From: Deltaproteobacteria bacterium
GTDB lineage: Bacteria > Desulfobacterota > JADFVX01
Direction of reading: 5' to 3'
Length of the DNA: 53,588 nt
Assembly: GCA_029860075.1 (NCBI GenBank)
Contig: JAOUBX010000026.1
Coordinates: 1 to 53,588, forward strand
Shown here one piece after another: positions 44,098 to 52,424 of this stretch. A model generated the notes under the pieces. The model was not told the origin of the DNA. It did no database searches and worked only from the letters and a program-made list of their open reading frames with translations. How positions within the stretch are numbered: the first letter of the stretch is position 1; the number at the start of each line of letters is the position of its first letter. Position numbers and translations under genes: made by a program.

Positions 44098-45441
44098 TCA
44101 TTTCTTCTCAATACCAAGATCCTTCATTCGCCGCCAAAGGGTAGTCCGGCTTATTTTGAGCCGTTTGGCGCAGGTCTGGAGTTTCCAGTCCGATTCGTTG
44201 AGCGCCCTGACGATGGTTTCCCTTTCCAGTTCCTTAAGCGGTTCGTCGCTGTCCATGGCCCTGTCGATAAGATCAGAACTTTGCAACTCCTTGGGAAGAT
44301 GCTCGGGATGAATGGTCTTTCCCCGGCAGCGAACAAAGGCGTGCTCCATAACATGTTCAAGTTCACGAATATTACCGGGGTAGTTGTAGTCCATAAGGAG
44401 TTCCATCGTCCTTGGTGAGAGATTGGTAATCTCGCGGGACATCTCTTTGTTGAATTTTTCGATGAAATGGTTTACCAGAATAGGAATGTCGTCAGTCCGC
44501 TCCCTAAGGGCCGGAAGACGGATAGGAACGACCTTGAGCCGGTAATAGAGGTCTTCTCTGAAGGCCCCCTTTTCCACCATATCTTTAAGTTCACGGTTAG
44601 TGGCCGCAACGACGCGAACATCAACTTTTATCGATTTCGTTCCCCCCACCCGTTCAAACTCACTCTCCTGTAATACACGAAGCAGTTTTACCTGCGTCTG
44701 GAGCGATATCTCTCCTATTTCATCGAGAAAGAGCGTTCCCCCGTTGGCCAACTCGAAACGACCTGCCTTGTCTGCAATGGCTCCCGTATAGGCCCCTTTT
44801 ACATGGCCGAAAAGTTCACTTTCCAGTACCCCTTCGGCAAGAGCGGCACAGTTGAGCTTAATAAAAGGCTTGCCACTTCGGGGAGAACTGTGATGAATGG
44901 CATTGGCAATGAGTTCCTTCCCCGTACCCGACTCCCCTTCAATGAGCACTGTGGATCGCGTAGGCGCTACTTCATGAAGCAGTTCATAGACTTCATGCAT
45001 CTTGTAATTTCGCCCGACTACATTATTAAAGGAGTAGCGGTCCTTCAGTTCGCTTTTGAGTTCCTGGATGAGCGTTACATCCCTGAATATTTCGGCGGCG
45101 CCGATGACTTTTCCGTTTTTGTCCCTGATGGCAGAAGTATTGATGCTGAGTGTTTTCTTCTTTCCATCCTTTTCCAGAACAGCTTCGTAATTATAAATGT
45201 GCTCCCCCGTTTTCATCGTCTGCGACATAAGACAACCGAGGGCACAGGCAGAGTGGGCAACCACTTCCCTGCAATTTTCCCCGCACATAATGCTTTCTCC
45301 GTCGGCGCCTCCCAGAATTTCCTGGGCTGCGCGATTGACAAAAAGGACCTTGCGTTCAAGCCCTACAACAATGACCCCATCAGCAATGCCATTGAGTATA
45401 GCATCACTATTTAAACCGACCAGTAAATCACCGTCTTCCAT
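44098..45441 (-). CDS. Sigma-54-dependent transcriptional activator with Cys-rich PAS domain
   Basis: 447 residues. An N-terminal PAS domain (about 1-125) carries four Cys (about 53, 57, 66, 70: CGENCREVVAHSACALGC). The AAA+ domain has Walker A GESGTGKE and a sigma-54 contact loop GAYTGA. The C-terminal Fis-type HTH is SDWKLQTCAKRLKISRTTLW. There is no receiver domain, so the signal is probably sensed directly. It is divergent from a sigma-54 promoter (45791-45806). The region between contains several TGTTTCA/TGAAACA palindromes that are its likely binding sites. Confidence 0.9.
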   Translation of the reverse strand: MEDGDLLVGLNSDAILNGIADGVIVVGLERKVLFVNRAAQEILGGADGESIMCGENCREVVAHSACALGCLMSQTMKTGEHIYNYEAVLEKDGKKKTLSINTSAIRDKNGKVIGAAEIFRDVTLIQELKSELKDRYSFNNVVGRNYKMHEVYELLHEVAPTRSTVLIEGESGTGKELIANAIHHSSPRSGKPFIKLNCAALAEGVLESELFGHVKGAYTGAIADKAGRFELANGGTLFLDEIGEISLQTQVKLLRVLQESEFERVGGTKSIKVDVRVVAATNRELKDMVEKGAFREDLYYRLKVVPIRLPALRERTDDIPILVNHFIEKFNKEMSREITNLSPRTMELLMDYNYPGNIRELEHVMEHAFVRCRGKTIHPEHLPKELQSSDLIDRAMDSDEPLKELERETIVRALNESDWKLQTCAKRLKISRTTLWRRMKDLGIEKK

Positions 45442-45454
45442 TCTTTCCTCCCCA

Positions 45455-45472
45455 TGAAACCAAGTCGTTTCA
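45455..45472. promoter_or_regulatory. Inverted repeat next to the activator start
   Basis: TGAAAC-N6-GTTTCA, 13 bases before the start codon of the activator gene. The half-sites match those of the upstream palindromes but with opposite arrangement and different spacing. It may serve autoregulation. Confidence 0.45.
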
Positions 45473-45607
45473 AATATTTGCTTAATAGCAGGTGTTGAAT
45501 AATAAATGATACATTATGCTACACTGCCAGCGACACTTCTGTTTCATTACTACCCTGATTATAAGAGGGCACAAGATGATTTGCAATACATGTTTCACAA
45601 ATAAACA

Positions 45608-45627
45608 TTGTTTCACGACTGAAACAA
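45608..45627. promoter_or_regulatory. Perfect palindrome, likely activator binding site (UAS1)
   Basis: TTGTTTCA-CGAC-TGAAACAA, perfect over 8 bases per arm. It lies about 165 bases upstream of the sigma-54 promoter. Single half-sites TGTTTCA occur at 45540 and 45591. Confidence 0.65.
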
Positions 45628-45684
45628 TCTGCAAGTATTAGATTTTATTAGATTTTTTCTAGCAGAAAAAATAATCACACACAG

Positions 45685-45702
45685 CGTTTCTACTTTGAAA
45701 CA
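45685..45702. promoter_or_regulatory. Second palindrome, likely activator binding site (UAS2)
   Basis: CGTTTCT-ACTT-TGAAACA has the same four-base spacing as UAS1 with one degenerate arm. It lies about 90 bases upstream of the sigma-54 promoter. Confidence 0.55.
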
Positions 45703-45790
45703 TTACACGCAAGGAAGACAAACAGCTCTCTCCCGGCCTTAAGCAGCTAACCACCTGTAATTATTGATACTTTTTATGGCGCCATATATT

Positions 45791-45806
45791 TGGCACACTA
45801 AATGCT
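45791..45806 (+). promoter_or_regulatory. Sigma-54 promoter
   Basis: TGGCAC-ACTAA-ATGCT. The GG and GC dinucleotides are spaced by exactly 10 bases as required, and the -24 element is consensus. Transcription would start around 45818 and read into a 28-codon ORF. The divergent sigma-54 activator is the obvious candidate regulator. Confidence 0.7.
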
Positions 45807-45851
45807 AATATATAAGATGAATATAATCAAACCTTAAAAAAGGAGAAAAAA

Positions 45852-45938
45852 ATGAAAGACTTAATCATTATCACAAAGGGCATTGGAATTATCTTTGCTG
45901 CGCTTGTAACGGCTACGCTCAACTTCCCCATACTGTAA
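45852..45938 (+). CDS. 28-residue hydrophobic peptide gene
   Basis: The ATG follows an AAAGGAG ribosome-binding site seven bases away. The peptide begins MKDLIIITKGIGIIFAALV and ends in a Pro-containing tail, long enough for one transmembrane helix. It is the only ORF after the sigma-54 promoter at 45791; the next gene is on the opposite strand 19 bases away. Conservation could not be checked. It may be a small membrane protein or a short leader. Confidence 0.55.
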   Translation: MKDLIIITKGIGIIFAALVTATLNFPIL

Positions 45939-45957
45939 GCAATGCAATTTTCAGCCT

Positions 45958-46491
45958 TTAGCCGACAGGGAAGTCTTCAACAGGGTACCATTCGTGGGGA
46001 GAGCCCTTCGTTGAAAAGAGACTGATTTTCCTGATTTGAAAAGAGCAGTCTCTATGGCCGATCATTTCTGCAACAATATCCTTTTTAGCCTCTACGGACA
46101 TATTGCCGTAAACAAGACTAAGATGAGGCATAAAGAGGGGGCCGTCCATTCGCCCAAAGAGGCTCCTCGCCTTTAAATTCGCCGTCATCAAGCCGGGACT
46201 TTCTCCGGCAACCAAAAAGAGACACCTGAAGTATTCATCGAGATAGCCCGTACCGCTCAAGCTTACAGGAAAGCGCTCAATAGAAGAAGCCAGTTGCGCC
46301 GTCTTTTCGACGATCTCCTCTTCATCTTCAGTTAGCTGTCCGAGAAGCGTGACATGGGGCAAAAAGGATGGCGTGCCAAGGGCGCTGCTCAACTTTAAAA
46401 TGAGCGCTTCAAGCACCTTTCTCGCTTCACCTTCCGGCACGAGCCAGAGCGAATATCCTTTTACCCTGTTTTCCATTGACAGTTGATTCAT
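45958..46491 (-). CDS. 2H phosphoesterase (2'-5' RNA ligase/cyclic phosphodiesterase-like)
   Basis: About 177 residues. Two HxT/S catalytic motifs, PHVTLLG and PHLSLVYG, sit about 90 residues apart, the arrangement of two-histidine phosphoesterases. The order resembles cyclic-nucleotide phosphodiesterase-like members more than LigT. The substrate is probably an RNA 2',3'-cyclic phosphate or ADP-ribose cyclic phosphate. The start could be the ATG at 46491 or at 46476. Confidence 0.82.
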   Translation of the reverse strand: MNQLSMENRVKGYSLWLVPEGEARKVLEALILKLSSALGTPSFLPHVTLLGQLTEDEEEIVEKTAQLASSIERFPVSLSGTGYLDEYFRCLFLVAGESPGLMTANLKARSLFGRMDGPLFMPHLSLVYGNMSVEAKKDIVAEMIGHRDCSFQIRKISLFSTKGSPHEWYPVEDFPVG

Positions 46492-46559
46492 TCCATGACC
46501 GGAGAAATAAGGCCGCCGGATAGCGCCCATCCAAAACCTACGATAGACGGGACTTTGTT

Positions 46560-46680
46560 TTCAATCCGGAAAAGAGGGCTTTTTTGCAAGATCAAGGGTT
46601 TGCACGGAGACGTACTGCTGCGCGTGGCACAGGCAAAACCGAAGATTGACGCTGAGATTGCGAAAGAGCGCCCTTTCCCG
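46560..46680. repeat. Possible dispersed intergenic element
   Basis: GATCAAGGGTTTGCACGGAG and ACCGAAGATTGACGCTGAGA frame a GC-rich palindromic centre (CGTACTGCTGCGCGTGGCAC). The pattern recalls repeats found between genes in related bacteria. No second copy exists in this window. Confidence 0.35.
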
Positions 46681-46687
46681 ATGAAAA

Positions 46688-46957
46688 CTAAAGAACTATC
46701 CGCTTTTTTTTGCAATAATTCCTGATAACAGAGAGAGCCTGGTTCGCTCTCTGTATTTTCATGTTTCGTTTTTTAAGGGCCATCACATCTTCAAGGGGGA
46801 TTTGCTCCTGCCTCAACTCCCTGATCACCATATTGACGTTAACAGTCATGGTTTTCAAATCCTGCGGCGTATATTTCTTCAAAGTAGCCATGGTAACATT
46901 TGCAAAGCCTTCAGCTATATCCACAGCAAGTTTGTGCGGATTTCCACTTATCGTCAT
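46688..46957 (-). CDS. Hypothetical protein
   Basis: About 89 residues, basic and helical (VDIAEGFANVTMATLKKYT, KTMTVNVNMVIRELRQEQIP). The ATG at 46957 has a GGAGAGGAG ribosome-binding site. No family was recognised. It could be a small nucleic-acid- or protein-binding protein. The L,D-transpeptidase gene ends 67 bases before its start codon on the same strand. Confidence 0.6.
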   Translation of the reverse strand: MTISGNPHKLAVDIAEGFANVTMATLKKYTPQDLKTMTVNVNMVIRELRQEQIPLEDVMALKKRNMKIQRANQALSVIRNYCKKKRIVL

Positions 46958-47024
46958 AAACTGCTCCTCTCCGGCTAAATTGTTTCTGCCTGAATCCTGC
47001 AAGCAATTCAGTAGTCAGGCTCTG

Positions 47025-48173
47025 TTAATAAATGTAGACTTCCGTGCCACGCTTCACCATGGAATAGAGTTCCTTCAAATCTTTCTTGCCCATCCTTATA
47101 CAACCGTGGGTTTCTTTTTTACCGTTAATTACGCCACTTTTCGTTCCGTGAATAGCATAGCCGCCGCCCAGCTTAAGCCTGTACTTACCCAGTTCACCTT
47201 TTACCGCCCTGTCTTCAATGGAAATAGTTTTAGGGAGCTCAAGCCCCTTTTCATGCCATACCCAGTCAGGCTTGTACCAGATGGGGTTTCTCTGTTTTAC
47301 CTCAATAACCCTTTTTCCCCTGGGGGTAAGAAAATTATAGGTCTTTCCCGTTTTTTTTACTTTTGTCCACCCCTTGCCTGTAGAAACGGTATATTCCTTG
47401 AGCGTCTTCGACCCGATCTTGACGTAAAGAAGATTTTCGCCAAGACTTACAGCCAGGTAAACCTTGTGACTGTCAATACTCTTCTTTATATCTTCCAGAA
47501 CCTCCTTTGCCCTTAAAAATTCTTCGTTTGACTGTTTTACTTCTTCAAACTTGCGGCCAATGGAGTCAATTTGCTTTTCAAGACCTGCGATTCGATCTTC
47601 GGCGCCTGATAGCTTACCCTTTAAAAACTGGTTTTCATTGTTAAGCTGCCTGTTTTCTTCATCCAGCTTATCCAGGCTTTTAGAGAGAGGAAAAAAGAAA
47701 GCGCCTGATGCAATAAGAGCAAAAGAGGCAAAGCCAAGCGCTGATTTCCAGGGGCGTCTTCCCTTCAGCAGTTCTGTTTCCTCATCTTTGTCACTTTGGG
47801 AAGCGCTCTCAATGGCCTGAGGAGGCGAGACCTTATTTTGAACCTCCTTATTTGTTTCCTCATGGGGTTTATCTTTATCAAGATACCTGGCCAGCATGGG
47901 GTGAGAAGCGACCTTAATCCACCGCTTTCCATCGGGGCTGATTTCCCCGTTACCTGAAAGGTTGCCTGCGTTGACCCTGAATCTCAAAACCCTGAGACTT
48001 ACCGGAAGGCCTCCTTCCCCCTTTACTCTCCAGATCCTTTCCGACAGGCCCTTATCGGGCAGGACCGTCTCGGAAAGGCAAAAAACAGTCTGGCACTTCC
48101 TGCACTGGATAACGCCTGCATAACCCTTCCTGTATTCACCTTCAAGACCACATGAGGGACATTTGATTAACAC
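47025..48173 (-). CDS. L,D-transpeptidase (YkuD) with zinc-ribbon N-terminus
   Basis: 382 residues. The N-terminus is an MJ0042-like zinc ribbon (CPSCG and CRKCQ), a GYF-like region, then one transmembrane segment (ALGFASFALIASGAFFF, about 147-163) and a coiled coil. The C-terminal YkuD catalytic domain has IHGTKSG and SH-type THGCIRM with the catalytic Cys. It crosslinks peptidoglycan or attaches lipoprotein. A cytoplasmic zinc ribbon fused to an exported catalytic domain suggests a sensor function, but this is inference. The start is a GTG. Confidence 0.88.
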   Translation of the reverse strand: MLIKCPSCGLEGEYRKGYAGVIQCRKCQTVFCLSETVLPDKGLSERIWRVKGEGGLPVSLRVLRFRVNAGNLSGNGEISPDGKRWIKVASHPMLARYLDKDKPHEETNKEVQNKVSPPQAIESASQSDKDEETELLKGRRPWKSALGFASFALIASGAFFFPLSKSLDKLDEENRQLNNENQFLKGKLSGAEDRIAGLEKQIDSIGRKFEEVKQSNEEFLRAKEVLEDIKKSIDSHKVYLAVSLGENLLYVKIGSKTLKEYTVSTGKGWTKVKKTGKTYNFLTPRGKRVIEVKQRNPIWYKPDWVWHEKGLELPKTISIEDRAVKGELGKYRLKLGGGYAIHGTKSGVINGKKETHGCIRMGKKDLKELYSMVKRGTEVYIY

Positions 48174-48453
48174 TGCCGGAAACCTTTCAAAAGATTTTTA
48201 TTATTCTCATTTTGCTGTCAAAAGTCCGAACAGGGCAACTGTCGACAGCATTATATTTTTCTCCCCCATTGCAAGAGATTCACCTTTCACAGTTCCCCCA
48301 CCCTATTGTCTTTTCCCTTTTTTGACACTTAATTTACCACTTCATATAAAATTATACTACTTTATCTCCCTGCATTTTGAAAAAAATATCCTTTTTCATG
48401 GCAACATGTTGATTCTCACTCTCTTTTTGATATGCTAAAGATAAGGATAAATT

Positions 48454-49173
48454 ATGTTCAAATTTCTAATCATATCCATCATTTATTTTACCCCGGGCCT
48501 TATGGCAATGCCCTCTCTTTCTCTCGCTGCAAAGGATCCTTTTGAAAGCATGCGCAAAGCAATGGTTGAGCGGGATATCAAGGGACGGGGCATATCGGAT
48601 AAAGCAACGCTTTCAGCCATGCTGAAAGTAAAGCGACACCTTTTTGTCCCCAAAGCAGCGCAGCATCAGGCCTACTCTGATCATCCCCTTCCTATCGGCT
48701 ACGGACAGACCATATCACAACCTTATATCGTCGCTCTCATGACGGAAAAACTTGAAGTTAAAAAAGGAGATAAAGTCCTGGAGATTGGCACGGGGTCAGG
48801 CTATCAGGCAGCCGTCCTGGCCGAGACAGGTGCAAAGGTGTGGACCATTGAGATAATAAAAGAACTGTCAAAGTCGGCAGGGCAAAACCTTAAAAAAAAC
48901 GGATACGGCCATGTGGAGGTAAAGCATGGTGACGGATATTACGGATGGAAAGAGGCCGGCCCCTTCGACGCCGTGATCGTCACGGCGGCAGCCAACCACA
49001 TTCCTCCCCCCCTGCTAAAACAATTAAAAGAGGGAGGGAGACTCATCATTCCCCTGGGAAGCACCACCTACTATCAGACACTGACTCTGGTGACAAAAAA
49101 GGAAGGGAAGCATCTCGTCGATCATATCAGCGGCGTCATTTTTGTTCCCATGACGGGGAAAATGCTGGAGTGA
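48454..49173 (+). CDS. pcm: Protein-L-isoaspartate O-methyltransferase with signal peptide
   Basis: 239 residues. The PIMT fold is complete: [24 protein letters not shown], motif [17 protein letters not shown] and [13 protein letters not shown]. It methylates damaged isoaspartyl residues so that they can be repaired. The first 28 residues form a signal peptide ending in SLA-AKD, and the start is backed by an AAGGA ribosome-binding site. Export of a SAM-dependent enzyme is unusual because SAM is cytoplasmic. Alternative Met starts inside (for example MAMPS) would still leave part of the signal. Confidence 0.88.
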   Translation: MFKFLIISIIYFTPGLMAMPSLSLAAKDPFESMRKAMVERDIKGRGISDKATLSAMLKVKRHLFVPKAAQHQAYSDHPLPIGYGQTISQPYIVALMTEKLEVKKGDKVLEIGTGSGYQAAVLAETGAKVWTIEIIKELSKSAGQNLKKNGYGHVEVKHGDGYYGWKEAGPFDAVIVTAAANHIPPPLLKQLKEGGRLIIPLGSTTYYQTLTLVTKKEGKHLVDHISGVIFVPMTGKMLE

Positions 49174-49369
49174 ATTATTTCGCTTTATTCGGAAATAATT
49201 GGGCCACCATGTTGCATAGAAACAAATCCGTACGTAAGTGTTTCGCGCAAAGCCGCAAAGGACGCAAAGAAAAACTATAAAAACATTAAATTTAGTAAAG
49301 AATCTATGCCCAGAGGACGGTGGTTTTTCTTTTAGCCATGAAGGGGCTTGTTTTCACTTCCCGTTAAAA

Positions 49370-49545
49370 CGCAGCCGAGTGAAGCAGCTGGCTGAGGATG
49401 AAGGTCACAAACTGTCTGAGCGAAGCGAGTTTTTGTGACCGCCGAAGGCAGATGCGGAAGCGAGGGAAGTCCCGCCTCGGCGGGACCAAGTTTTAGGGCG
49501 GCCTTTCTTTTGTTACTTTTCTTTGTCCGCAAAAGAAAAGTAAAA
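49370..49545. repeat. Second copy of the GGCGGC...CTTTCTTTTG element
   Basis: It contains GCAGCCGAGTGAAGCAGCTG, CTGTCTGAGCGAAGCGAG, GGAAGCGAGGGAAGTCCC, GGGCGGCCTTTCTTTTG and AAGAAAAGTAAAATTATTATG, the same order as 41515-41815. A 28-base unit resembling TTTCGCGCAAAGCCGCAAAG precedes it near 49240. No gene lies in 49174-49631. Confidence 0.6.
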
Positions 49546-49631
49546 TTATTATGGCATACCCTTTTAACTCTTACCCCGCCCAAAAAACGGGGATTTCAAA
49601 GATTAATTAAACAGGAAAGAGTCATTATTTC

Positions 49632-50726
49632 TTACTCAAAAAGCTCAAGATATTTATCATAGCCTTCCTTCTCCAGTTCCTCTTTAGGAATAAACCTCAA
49701 AGACGCTGAATTAATACAATAACGTAGTCCCGTTGGATCCGGACCGTCATCAAAGACATGGCCCAGGTGCGAATCAGCCCCCCTGCTTCTCACTTCCGTT
49801 CTTTTCATGAAAAAGCTGTTATCATCCTTTTCGACAACATTCTCCTCCACAAGAGGGCGGGTAAAGCTCGGCCAACCTGTGCCCGACCTGAACTTGTCTA
49901 TGGAACTGAAAAGAGGCTCACCGGAAACGATATCGACATAAATCCCTTCCTTTTTATTGTCCCAGAATTCATTGCTGAAGGCCATTTCCGTCCCTTCATG
50001 CTGCGTCACCTTATACTGGAGCGGCGTGAGCTTTTTCCTGAGTTCCTCCCCAGAGGGTTTAAGGAAGCCCACCTCGGCCCTGTCATCATCTTTCCAGACC
50101 TTTTCAATAAAACGGTCCCGCCCGGAACCGCTGCGGTAAAACTTGTATCGGAGAGGATTCTTTTTGTAATAATCCTGATGATACTCTTCAGCCCTGTAGA
50201 AGCGGTCATAGGCAATAATTTCAGTAGCTATAGGCCTGTCAAATTTTCCTGATTTACCAAGCGCATCTTTCGAAGCCTCAGCTTTCTTTTTCTGTTCCTC
50301 ATTATGATAGAAAATGGCAGACTTGTACTGAGGTCCCCTGTCAACAAAGGAGCCCCCGCCGTCAGCAGGATCAATCTGCCGCCAGAAAGTATAAAGAAGA
50401 TCATCATAAGAAGTCTTTTTGGGGTCGTATGCAATCTGGATAACCTCGTAATGGCCCGAATTTCCCGATGATACCTCTTCATAGGTTGGATGCGGCTTTT
50501 CACCTCCTGCATAGCCGGAAATCACTTCCACAACACCTTCCATCTTTTCAAATGGGGGTTCCATGCACCAGAAGCACCCCCCTGCAAAAGTAGCCCTGGC
50601 AAGACTTTTCGTCTCAATATTTTTTTCAGTCACTTCCATCTGTCCGTCCTTTTGTATATTTGTGCAACCCGCAATAATTAAGGTCAAAAGAAGGGTTGCT
50701 TTAATTATTATCTTCATAGAATTCAC
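49632..50726 (-). CDS. msrAB: Bifunctional methionine sulfoxide reductase MsrA-MsrB lipoprotein
   Basis: 364 residues. An N-terminal lipobox (LIIAGC, Cys 21) places it in a membrane facing the periplasm. MsrA has catalytic GCFWC (about 50-54), [11 protein letters not shown] and HQDYY. The MsrB half has FDDGPDPTG and the catalytic Cys at about 337 in RYCINSASL. Together they repair both R and S sulfoxides. It converges with pcm, so two exported protein-repair genes are neighbours. The regulation is unknown. Confidence 0.94.
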   Translation of the reverse strand: MNSMKIIIKATLLLTLIIAGCTNIQKDGQMEVTEKNIETKSLARATFAGGCFWCMEPPFEKMEGVVEVISGYAGGEKPHPTYEEVSSGNSGHYEVIQIAYDPKKTSYDDLLYTFWRQIDPADGGGSFVDRGPQYKSAIFYHNEEQKKKAEASKDALGKSGKFDRPIATEIIAYDRFYRAEEYHQDYYKKNPLRYKFYRSGSGRDRFIEKVWKDDDRAEVGFLKPSGEELRKKLTPLQYKVTQHEGTEMAFSNEFWDNKKEGIYVDIVSGEPLFSSIDKFRSGTGWPSFTRPLVEENVVEKDDNSFFMKRTEVRSRGADSHLGHVFDDGPDPTGLRYCINSASLRFIPKEELEKEGYDKYLELFE

Positions 50727-50868
50727 CTTTTATAAATACTCTATCTCTCCTATTCATTAGATAAGATAAGTATCCCTTCGATTCAAAAAGCAGGGATTCC
50801 ATAAATATTTATTTGTATTGGAAATATTATTTCGATATATTGCAGGTAAAAAACAAGGAGAATAAAAC

Positions 50869-51204
50869 GTGGGAAAGAATATAATCATTAACAGTGAGTT
50901 TTTTGGCAAAGGCCCTGAAGAGCTGGGTTCAAAGGTAATGGGATCCTTCCTCCGAAAGTTATGCAATGAAGAGAACAAACCGGGAAAGATCATTTTTTAT
51001 AATACAGGCGTCAAACTTATGGGAGAGGGCTCGGCAATGCTCGACGCACTGGAAATTCTTGAAAAGAGCGGTGTAGATCTCGTTGCCTGCGGAACCTGTG
51101 TTAACTACTTCGGCATTTTCGACAAGATTCCCTTCGGGCGTGTAGGTGACATGCCTGAAATCATCTCTGTAATGATGAGCGATGAGGGTGTTGTGACAAT
51201 TTAA
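50869..51204 (+). CDS. YedF-like DsrE domain protein (selenium-metabolism type)
   Basis: 111 residues, with GTG start after a GGAG ribosome-binding site. IIINSEFFGKGPEELGSKVM, IIFYNTGVKLMGEGSAMLDAL, VACGTCVNYFGIFDK and a final V(V/T)I strand match the C-terminal DsrE-like half of YedF selenium-metabolism proteins. The usual N-terminal TusA-like domain is missing. The CGTC pair is likely its active site. It may deliver selenium or sulfur to a partner. This is inferred from similarity and the presence of a candidate selenoprotein in the window. Confidence 0.8.
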   Translation: MGKNIIINSEFFGKGPEELGSKVMGSFLRKLCNEENKPGKIIFYNTGVKLMGEGSAMLDALEILEKSGVDLVACGTCVNYFGIFDKIPFGRVGDMPEIISVMMSDEGVVTI

Positions 51205-51318
51205 AAAATATCGACCACGGAGGCCCGGAGATCACGGAAAAATTATTAGAACGCAGATGACCCCGAATGAAAGTATTTCTGACGGGGCAGGCACGGATTA
51301 TACGGATTTACACAGATT

Positions 51319-51483
51319 TTATTTTGAACTTCCTTCCCCCTGCGCCTTAGCACCCAAAGGGTATAAACGTCTCCGCGCGAAACCATCTTCTAATCCTGAA
51401 CTCAGAACTTTGAATTCAGTTTTCAGGGCCTTGCAAACAATCATGGCCACATCTTTAAGTGTGGAATCCTTTGTAATCTTCAT
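51319..51483 (-). pseudogene. Truncated partner gene of the HTH protein (nucleotidyltransferase-like start)
   Basis: The ATG overlaps the TGA of the HTH gene (ATGA). About 24 codons (KITKDSTLKDVAMIVCKAL) recall the start of nucleotidyltransferase-type partners of small HTH genes. After that the frame runs into dispersed non-coding sequence (CGCGCGGAGACG, GCGCAGGGGGAAGG) and stops after 54 codons. The catalytic GSxxR-like motif is absent, so the gene is probably broken. Confidence 0.4.
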
Positions 51484-51809
51484 AGAGGCTTCCCTTTCCT
51501 TCTCGGCCGTCTCCGCTCAAGGTAATATCGCTCTTTCTCCTCCTGTGGAACAAACTGAAAAACCTTTTCCATAAGGGCCTTAAACTCTTTCAAAAAGGGA
51601 TATCTCGGATTCCACGTATAAAGCCTTGTCCTTCCCTTAAGTGTACTTACAATTAGACCCGCCTCTTCAAAACGGGCAAGCTGTTTTTGCACCATGTTAA
51701 GGGGAATATGAAAGGTCTTTGCAATACCCGTGGCATAGCCCTCACCATAGGCCGTCATGTAAAGCAAAACCTTTTCAGCCGTCGCACTTCCAAATATTTT
51801 TTCAAGCAT
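51480..51809 (-). CDS. Winged-helix transcriptional regulator
   Basis: About 109 residues from the ATG at 51809 (a longer frame starts at 51869). The MLEKIFGSATAEKVLLYM start, the ATGIAKTFHIPLNMVQKQLARFEE recognition helices and a wing (GRTRLYTWNPRYPF) form an ArsR/MarR-like fold. It ends in a basic tail (RRRPRRKG). Such proteins are often followed by a nucleotidyltransferase gene in a two-gene module. Here the partner is broken after about 24 codons. Confidence 0.82.
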   Translation of the reverse strand: MLEKIFGSATAEKVLLYMTAYGEGYATGIAKTFHIPLNMVQKQLARFEEAGLIVSTLKGRTRLYTWNPRYPFLKEFKALMEKVFQFVPQEEKERYYLERRRPRRKGKPL

Positions 51810-51869
51810 ATCAACACCTATTATCAAGGTTATAAAACCTATATTATAGGTTTCAGTATCAATCGTCAA

Positions 51870-52424
51870 TTAATATCTGAAAGCATGCAATAGAACAGGG
51901 ATAACAGGGATTTGGGGAAATGCCTCTTTCAGAGGCCAGGCACTGTGGGTGCCGGGGCGCAAGAGAGAGAAATCTATTTTAACGGAGTTTACAGGATTAA
52001 AGAATTTTATTCTGAACTTTAGAAGTATTTACCCTTAAGCGAAACACTATCTTTCAAATCAGTGAAAATCCGCTAAATCTGTGTCATCGGCGTTCTATCG
52101 CTTTCCTCTGCGCGAAACCATCTTTTCACCTGCAACCAGTAACAAGCAACCTGCAACTGCTCCATTCAATCCGCATTCCGAAATCCCAAATCCGCAATTA
52201 AATATCAGGGTATTTTCCGGGTACCCTAACTTTTTCCTCCTTACGTTTCAGCCATATAATGTATCATGTAGAACCATTCTAAAAATTTAATGTGATTTAT
52301 ATTTCTTTTAATCTCTAATGAGTCTGGCTCCTTTCACCAAAATCAAAGCGGGGCAAAAGCCCCTAATCCGAAACAGGAAGACAGGCTTTTTTATTTGATC
52401 TAAAACTTCATAAGGGAGGGCGTC
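51870..52424. other. Intergenic, 555 bp, no gene
   Basis: It contains scattered dispersed-repeat segments (CTGCGCGAAACCATCTTTTC, also near 51376; CCGCTAAATCTG; ATTCCGAAATCCCAAATCCG). No ORF with a ribosome-binding site was found until 52425. A GGGAGGG ribosome-binding site lies just before that start. Confidence 0.5.

Noticed and set aside
46488..46715. 75-codon minus-strand frame upstream of the 2H phosphoesterase
   Set aside because: It translates repeat-like intergenic sequence and has no ribosome-binding site.
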